From NCBI RefSeq assembly GCF_963576615.1, contig NC_088712.1, positions 33,799,155 through 33,863,154 on the forward strand: a stretch of DNA of 64,000 nucleotides, written 5' to 3'. Within the stretch, counting starts at the first letter, position 1; the number at the start of each line of letters is the position of its first letter. Below, in pieces: positions 57,188 to 64,000 of the stretch. The translations under genes and the position numbers were made by a program. The notes below the pieces were generated by a model. That model saw nothing but the letters and a program-made list of their open reading frames with translations. It made no database searches and was not told the origin of the DNA. The DNA is from Watersipora subatra. Lineage: Eukaryota > Bryozoa > Gymnolaemata > Cheilostomatida > Watersiporidae.

Positions 57188-59082
57188 CTTTTCAGTGAAC
57201 TAAATAATAAATGCAAAAAAGACTTTGATGCAACGTCAATGAATAGTGGAGGCTGTAGGAACTGGTTTAGCTAGGGTTACTATTATGTATTTAACTGTCA
57301 GCACAAGAGTTAAGTCAATGTATGGTCTTGTGTTTAGCAGAGCTTGCTTTACTGGAACATTGATGGATAACATAGAAAATTTTGAAAGCAAAAATGGATC
57401 TTCTCCGTCTGATCTTTTATCGATTTGGAAAACTTAAACCGTCAAAGTTGTAATTCCTTAAAAATGCTGATAACCATTTTGCAGTATTCCAACCACCAGC
57501 AATGTTATGAGTCAAATACCAATGATTTTGTCTGTCTTATAGAATATGTTTAGTAATTTTACAACTTGATTTAGGCTACATATTTGTTTAGCTGCTGGAA
57601 TATAGATTGACAAAAAAGACAAGTATGAAAATATTTCCTTAGATAATTTCTTTAAGACAAAGACTGTCTTAGAAAATGCTCAACAATAATACAAATCCGT
57701 CAACAAGTTTGTCAGTGCTAGTTGAAGCCTTCAGCAAATACAGCTGTGATTTTTTTGTTGATTGCAAGGCGGCAGCGGTGGCAGCTTGCATTTCTTTATA
57801 TGAAAGAAATTATTAAGTAGAAAATATAAACGACAGCGACTCTCATTACCTGTCATATTACCAGTCGTAAATTATGGTAAGCGAGCTCTCAACCATCTAT
57901 TATTGTCTCCAACCTGATGCCAACTCACTTAATGCGTCATATAACAATAGCTGATCTGAGTGAACACAAACAATGGATAATTATTCAGGTGATAAAATTG
58001 AGTAACGCAAAGCAGGCCATGGGTAGTTGTAGATGTTTGGCCCAAGTTATTGCTCACCTCGAAAGCACAAGATTAACTCTAGTATACTTGGCTGACTAAT
58101 TTGAGGTTTATCTTCTCTGACTTGACCTACTTCTCCTGATCAGAACAATAAACTGAACATCTTTACTCTCTAGCCATACTTGCCAAGTTTCCCGGTTTGG
58201 CCGGCACCCTCCAGTTTTTTAAGTCAGTCTCCCTTTTGCACAAAATCTCCCGTTCTCCTCTAGCTTTTTCAATAAAAGTAGTGGTTTAATTTTTTTATTT
58301 GCCATTTTCCCTTTGTTTACTAGTTGTGAGCCCTCATCATCATACAAAGCTAGCAACAATGAAACAGACCGCTATTAAACCATATGTTTGCCATAAAACC
58401 TGAGCTATTTAGATTTAGCAACATTGATGTCTAACGATTTGCTCTACAGTTTTTCATCAATAAATAAAGATTATATATATGGAACTGTGACATATCGTTG
58501 GCAAACGACCATGACCTTACATTGATAGTAGAGTACCTGAACATTGAATAAAATTATGGAAGGGCCTCCTATGTAGGTACCAATGAAGAAAAAAAACTTC
58601 ACAAATAAATCTAGGCTTCAGATTCAACTACTACATTTACCGTCAATCTCACGCTTTTTGTTCTCAACTACTGGGCAAGTATGCTCCAGCTTATTCACAT
58701 ATGGCGTAGGAAAAACATGAATTGCAAGTCAAAAGAACAGACTTGGAATGCCTTTGAGGTTTTTATTTGTAGAAAGTATAAATATATATTGATTATGGAA
58801 TTGGGTATACAAGTATCCATAAATATGGAGTTATCCACTACACGCAACTTTAGTGACTTGAACTAAACGCAATAATAACTCTATTAATGAATCACAAATA
58901 GACCCAATAAAGCTTTTTAGCTTTCAGCCATCTTAAACTAAAAACATTACAACATTATATAGAACTCTCAAGCTTATAGGAATGCGTGGCGACATCTGTC
59001 AACAGGCTCCAATCAGCTCAGTCATCATCTAAGACTGAGATTGGAAATAGAATGCCTCATATGCACTCAATCATTTACTTCT
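57188..59082. other. Upstream region of the LHFPL2-like gene
   Basis: Promoter of the minus-strand LHFPL2-like gene should lie here. No clear TATA box, CpG-rich stretch or other gene was identified. Confidence 0.4.
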
Positions 59083-59410
59083 AGGATCATGTACTCCTAG
59101 AATCATGTACTCCTAAGATCATGTACTCCTAAGATCATGTATATCATGTACTCCTAGAATCATGTACTCCTAGAATCATGTACTCCTAAGATCATGTACT
59201 CCTAGGATCATGTATATCATGTACTCCTAGAATCATGTACTGCTAGGATCATGTATTGCTAGGATCATGTACTGCTAAGATCATGTAGCCATAGAATCGT
59301 GTAGCCATAGAATCGTGTAGCCATAGGATCATGTAGCCATAGGATCGTGTAGCCATAGGATCGTGTAGCCGTAGGATCGTGTAGCCCTAGAATCGTGTAC
59401 TCCTAGGGCC
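59083..59410. repeat. 16-bp repeat, about 20 copies, with gradient of variants
   Basis: Left units read ATCATGTACTCCTAGA, right units ATCGTGTAGCCATAGG; the change is progressive along the array. Confidence 0.95.
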
Positions 59411-59575
59411 ATGTAGCCATCGGCTTATGGAATCATAAAGCATCCTTAATTGTAGCCATTGAAGATGGAGCGCGCATGAACAGACTTTATCCATGATTCA
59501 GGCAGAGCAATTAGCAATCATTGATGACTGTTAGTTATCTATCCATAAGCTCTGAACACTGTCTTTAATGATACA

Positions 59576-59806
59576 AAACTGACACAGAAATTAAGATATC
59601 GCTTGGAGGACTTCAATGGACTAGGAATGCCGACAGCGTTCTCTAAACGCGTCTGGTATATGGCCAGCAATAGATACTGTAAATTTTGGACAGCAAACTT
59701 TTGCGAATATCTAAGATCAGACGTTAAGCGAAGCTTTGGAGAGGCATACAGGTGCGCTGTTAATGAGGAACTCAGGCTTGATGCTCTCTACCATTGTGTG
59801 GTTTAA
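59576..59806 (+). CDS. Doubtful terminal-exon-like ORF
   Basis: Open frame, about 75 codons, ending LDALYHCVV, with AATAAA about 5 bp after the stop. It is preceded by an AG (ACACAG at 59584-59589) in frame with KLRYRLEDF. Contains spaced Cys and aromatic residues (YCKFWTANFCEYL). No ATG at the beginning and no family recognised; may be a last exon of a plus-strand gene or chance. Confidence 0.25.
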   Translation, partial: KLTQKLRYRLEDFNGLGMPTAFSKRVWYMASNRYCKFWTANFCEYLRSDVKRSFGEAYRCAVNEELRLDALYHCVV

Positions 59807-59829
59807 CTATAATAAAACTATCAGGATTC

Positions 59830-60295
59830 CTTTATGTAGATGCGCAATTATAAACGTATTCCAAACTCATTCTGCGAAGGGAATCTAAGAGCACCTTTGT
59901 TTTAGCGTAATTATAGAGACACTAACGCTGTAATTCTGTTTCAAATATTTTTACTGTGTAGTAGGCCTAAACACCGAATACTTTAAGTGCCTTAGAAATA
60001 AAGACTCATCTAAGAATCTGTTTTGAGATGGTGATGGCTTTCCATATAGTATATATTCTCTTTATTCTGTTGCTGTTAGTATAGATTTCAAAGCTCTGCA
60101 ATTCTGGCATACTCTCAACTTTCACCTTTGTTAACCATATAACCACAAGCATTGATATTCTTGTTAGGTTTTCAACACAGGTTAATGACGCTAGCAATCT
60201 TACGCATTGAATACAGGTTGAGGCAGCTGATGCAGTAGATTTCAGTCTTAGTGCAACTAGAATGACTTGCAGTATTTCTATAGCAGTGGTAGGTA
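59830..60295. other. Unassigned intergenic sequence
   Basis: A minus ORF of 105 codons (60006-60323) begins in the neighbouring repeat and has no recognisable domain. Confidence 0.35.
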
Positions 60296-61220
60296 TGACC
60301 CTTAGAGCTAGAGCAGCTGACACTTAGATCTGGAGCAGCTGACCCTTAGAGCTAGAGCAGCTGACCCTTAGATCTAGAGCAGCTGACCCTTAGAGCTAGA
60401 GCAGCTGACCCTTAGATCTAGAGCAGCTGACCCTTAGATCTGGAGCAGCTGACCCTTAAAGCTAGAGCAGCTGACACTTAGATCTAGAGCAGCTGACCCT
60501 TAGAGCTAGAGCAGCTGACCCTTAGATCTAGAGCAGCTGACCCTTAGATCTAGAGCAGCTGACACTTAGAGTTAGAGCAGCTGACCCTTAGATCTGGAGC
60601 AGCTGACACTTAGATCTAGAGCAGCTGACCCTTAGATCTGGAGCAGCTGACACTTAGAGCTAGAGCGGCTGACCCTTAGATCTGGAGCAGCTGACACTTA
60701 GAGCTAGAGCAGCTGACCCTTAGATCTAGAGCAGCTGACCCTTAGAGCTAGAGCAGCTGACCCTTAGATCTAGAGCAGCTGACCCTTAGATCTGGAGCAG
60801 CTGACCCTTAAAGCTAGAGCAGCTGACACTTAGATCTAGAGCAGCTGACCCTTAGAGCTAGAGCAGCTGACCCTTAGATCTAGAGCAGCTGACACTTAGA
60901 TCTAGAGCAGCTGACACTTAGAGCTAGAGCAGCTGACCCTTAGAACTGGAGCAGCTGACACTTAGAGCTAGAGCGGCTGACCCTTAGATCTGGAGCAGCT
61001 GACACTTAGAGCTAGAGCAGCTGACCCTTAGATCTGGAGCAGCTGACCCTTAAAGCTAGAGCAGCTGACACTTAGATCTAGAGCAGCTGACCCTTAGATC
61101 TAGAGCAGCGGACACTTAGATCTAGAGCAGCTGACCCTTAGATCTGGAGCAGCTGACCCTTAGAGCTAGATCAGCTGACCCTTAGATCTAGAGCAGCTGA
61201 CCCTTAGAGCTAGAGCAGCT
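60296..61220. repeat. 22-bp minisatellite, about 42 copies
   Basis: Unit GAGCAGCTGACCCTTAGATC plus TA, alternating with CTTAGAGCTA, CTGG and GACAC variants. Nearly every unit holds the E-box palindrome CAGCTG, and many hold AGATCT or AGCT palindromes. Confidence 0.97.
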
Positions 61221-61494
61221 ACCCACATAAACATACCTGATGCTCGACCTGATGTCTCTCTAAACTCCAACGATATGATTATGTCACAAATAGTCAGTAG
61301 ATGATGGATAATAGCTAGAGTCCGTGTGACTGAAGAAACTTAATAGGGTAGCTACGAAACAGCTGTGAAACCCCCAGTCAAAGGCGATAAGAGCGGAACC
61401 TAGCATAACAATAGCAGTTAACAGAGTGAATGGAGCTTGGCTCACACACTGTTACTAATACGATGATCAAATTGTTGCTCTGAGGTAATCTAGT

Positions 61495-61860
61495 AGGATA
61501 GAAGGGGTGGATTTCATCTAGTAGTATAAAAGGGGTGCATCTGATCTAGTAGGATAGAAGACGTGGATCTGATCTAGTAGTATAGAAGGGGTGGAGCTAG
61601 ATACATATAAGGGTTAGACCTAAAAGTACAAAAGTGAATACATGCATAGCAAAGGTGGAATAAGCAGTATAAAAGGGGTGGATATAGAGATATATGAAGA
61701 ATGAATTTAGATATACATGTACAGAAAAAGTGGATCTACAAGTGCAACGTGGATTTAATAGCACAGCAATAGTAAAATTGATAGTATAAAAGGGGTGGAT
61801 CAAAAAGCATAAAATGAATGAATAGGGGTATATAAAAGGGGTGGACATAAAAGTTTTGTA
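61495..61860. repeat. Irregular AGGGGTGGAT repeats
   Basis: Degenerate units of about 27-35 bp built around TATAAAAGGGGTGGAT; spacing varies. Some units give TATAAAAG, TATA-box-like, but this is part of the repeat. Confidence 0.7.
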
Positions 61861-62207
61861 ATATTAATTCAAAGAGAATGTTTAGTGATTCTGATTGGAT
61901 AAGACAAAGTAATAGCTTTACGTATTTTACTTTTTATCCATAAAAGTGATGAGCTTTTCTTTTATAAAAAATGAACCAATCGTATTGTTAATACATGTAT
62001 TTGAATTATCTGCTAATAATAAAGAATTCCACTGATTTAACTCCTGAAGCTAAAATAATCTTTCTTTTGATCATCTGTATTACCAATTAGAACTGTAATA
62101 GCATTTCATTTTTTCACTTTACGGACCTTCGTAATGTTATTCATTTTCTGGCAGTTGCTGGGTATCGTCTCATCTTGGTTGTCGGTAGTGATTTCTCTCA
62201 TACTACA
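61861..62207. other. Unassigned AT-rich sequence
   Basis: Nothing recognised. Confidence 0.35.
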
Positions 62208-62830
62208 AGGTATAGTTTATTATCTGCTCTCTGTATAGGCATCTCCTGTCCTCTCTGTTTGCTATAATCACTCACTGCTTCAACGCCCTCCCTACTGACT
62301 TCCTGTCTAGCTTAATTTGAGGTACTTGCTGTTGTTTTTAATTTATCAGTCATTTCTTAGACCTGGATAGCTGTGATGACATATTCCACAGTGAGTTTCT
62401 CATCAGGCTCCCTTATCAATTTATCCCTGAGTTTCCCATCATCCATGCCAAATAATAGTCTACCTCTTATCAGTAAGTCAGTAAATCTCTCTGTAAATCA
62501 AACAGATATCTCTCAGCCATGAAATTGGCATCCACTCAGAACACTTCCTCATCTTGGTCCACTATATAATTTGAATTTTTTCAGAACATCTTCCAACATT
62601 CTGCCTTGAGCTCCTTTCTCTGTCTTCTGTGTTTATCCAGTAGTTTCATCGAGTTCTGTTCTAAATTCTAACGTTTTATACACCTTTCTCACATCGTCCC
62701 TTCGCCCGTGTCTGAACAATGCTAGAGCTAGTTTCCTAGTACTGCTTTTGTTGTTGCAACAAATCAATAACTATCGCAGTCTCTTCAAAAGATCTCGACC
62801 ATCTTTTTCTCACAATAAAAACAGTTTTAA
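62208..62830 (-). pseudogene. Gag-like retrotransposon remnant, longer copy
   Basis: The first 280 bp match 53805-54080. The longer copy extends upstream in gag order with several stops and frame changes. No protease, reverse transcriptase or LTR recognised. Confidence 0.5.
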
Positions 62831-63493
62831 TGTAGAGAATTTCCGTTTAGTATTAGATTTGAGGCCAGGGCTCCTTGAGAGTGGAACACCTAGCATAATG
62901 CTCGGTTGATACTATAATTTATATATTTATACTATAATATAATTAATAATATAACTATAAAATTTATTTGAGCATGTTTAGTGATGTTAATTTAATAAAA
63001 CAAAGTTGAATAATTTTGCTAATATTGGAGTTATCTACTCACGGTAAAGAAAGAAAAACAACTCTTGATTAAAATATTACAAGTAGTGCATACTAGAGTG
63101 AATCTACCATCATCATAGCAAAAGCACATCTAGTAGCAGCCAAGGCACAGATCTAGAAGATTATAGAGGAGGCAGGTTTAAACACGCAAGAGGGATAAAT
63201 CTAAAAAAAGATTAGATTTTCAAGTATAGAATGGGTAAATAACAGATATACAAAGGATACACCCAAAGTGTGCAAAAAATGAACCTAGAGAAATAAAAAC
63301 GATGGAGCTAGAAATTGTGTCTACTGATGTAGAAGGTGAAAATTAAATTCATGACTTCATCGAATTTGTGATTATGAGTTTAAACCCTTAGATACTGTCT
63401 CCACACTCAAACATGCCCTTCTCTTGCTCACCCAATTGATGTGCAAATTTATTATGATTTCCTAATCCTTCTTGCAAGTTAAAGCAGTTCTAC
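62831..63493. other. Unassigned AT-rich sequence
   Basis: Nothing recognised. Confidence 0.35.
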
Positions 63494-63584
63494 TAGTGAC
63501 ATATATAACAGTGCTTGTATAGCACCCAGCTAGTGACATATATAACAGTGCTTGACATATATAACAGTGCTTGTATAGCACCCA
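63494..63584. repeat. Short tandem duplication
   Basis: TAGTGACATATATAACAGTG and CTTGTATAGCACCCAG occur two to three times. Confidence 0.85.
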
Positions 63585-64000
63585 GATATTCAGAACTTTT
63601 GTTGGTACTAAACTCACTTAATAAAACAATCCTTGATCCAAATTCTAGTTACACTGTTCCCGTTGTGAATGCTGAAGACTCGTGCAACTTTCTTGCAGTC
63701 GCTGAGGTGATGAACTAAGACTGTCAATGGTTGTGGCTGGATCGTAACATTTACCATTTATTTCATTGAGCCACATACGAGCGTTGAAGTGTTTTCTGTC
63801 TTTCGACAGATCAGAGTTATTCTCTCGACAGGACGAATATGGTATTCAGCGGGCAAGAACAGGTCGAAACATGCTAGAGTCACCATCATGTTACAGCAGT
63901 GGCTGGCTGATAGATGTGTTTGTTTATCCGCTCCCTTTAGATGTTGCCACGGTGCATCACTTGTATAGTGCAGTGCTTTCACAAATTTTGTTTTTGGTTC
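63585..64000. other. Window end, unidentified ORF
   Basis: A minus-strand frame (74 codons from 63982, and open to the window edge) reads ALHYTSDAPWQHLKGADKQT and further on. It could be part of a mobile element or an exon; I recognise no domain. Confidence 0.25.

Noticed and set aside
61495..61860. Several TATA boxes (TATAAAAG)
   Set aside because: They are part of a degenerate repeat with no initiator or downstream gene.

Overview
The window is animal nuclear DNA. Its genes are split by GT-AG introns, exon phases agree at every junction I could check, and the recognisable products (a TDRD9-type piRNA-pathway helicase, a CREBZF-type bZIP factor, an LHFPL2-type tetraspan protein) are metazoan families. 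The DNA is AT-rich, introns are long, and tandem minisatellites are very abundant. This suggests an invertebrate, plausibly a lophotrochozoan such as a mollusc or bryozoan, but I cannot place it further.

Layout. (1) 1-25949, minus strand: the 5' part of a TDRD9-like gene. Seven coding exons (about 306 residues) run from the start codon through Walker A, motif Ia and the DEVH box; the rest lies beyond the left edge. Its introns hold seven minisatellite families (two of them split by insertions), a piggyBac-type MITE, a hAT-type insertion, a 6.8-kb 28-bp satellite and, in intron 1, a complete PIF/Harbinger transposon (21347-24937) with transposase and Myb/SANT-like genes. That transposon sits in a Helitron-like 3' end, next to a Tc1/mariner-type MITE. 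(2) 30151-31227, plus strand: an intronless CREBZF homologue, divergent from the helicase. (3) 35018-36961, plus strand: a two-exon gene for a small predicted type I membrane protein. Its second splice acceptor is tandemly duplicated, so that one choice gives a soluble protein and the other a membrane protein. (4) 39631-57187, minus strand: a complete LHFPL2-like gene of five coding exons, 244 residues, with minisatellites, inverted repeats and a Helitron-like element in its introns. (5) 57188-64000: mainly repeats (16-bp and 22-bp arrays), gag-like retrotransposon remains and one doubtful ORF.

By my count tandem arrays with units of 14-58 bp cover about a quarter of the window. Most of the longer ORFs outside the genes named above are read-through of these arrays. 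All gene models were assembled by eye from splice sites, reading phase and remembered family motifs; transcript data would be needed to confirm them.
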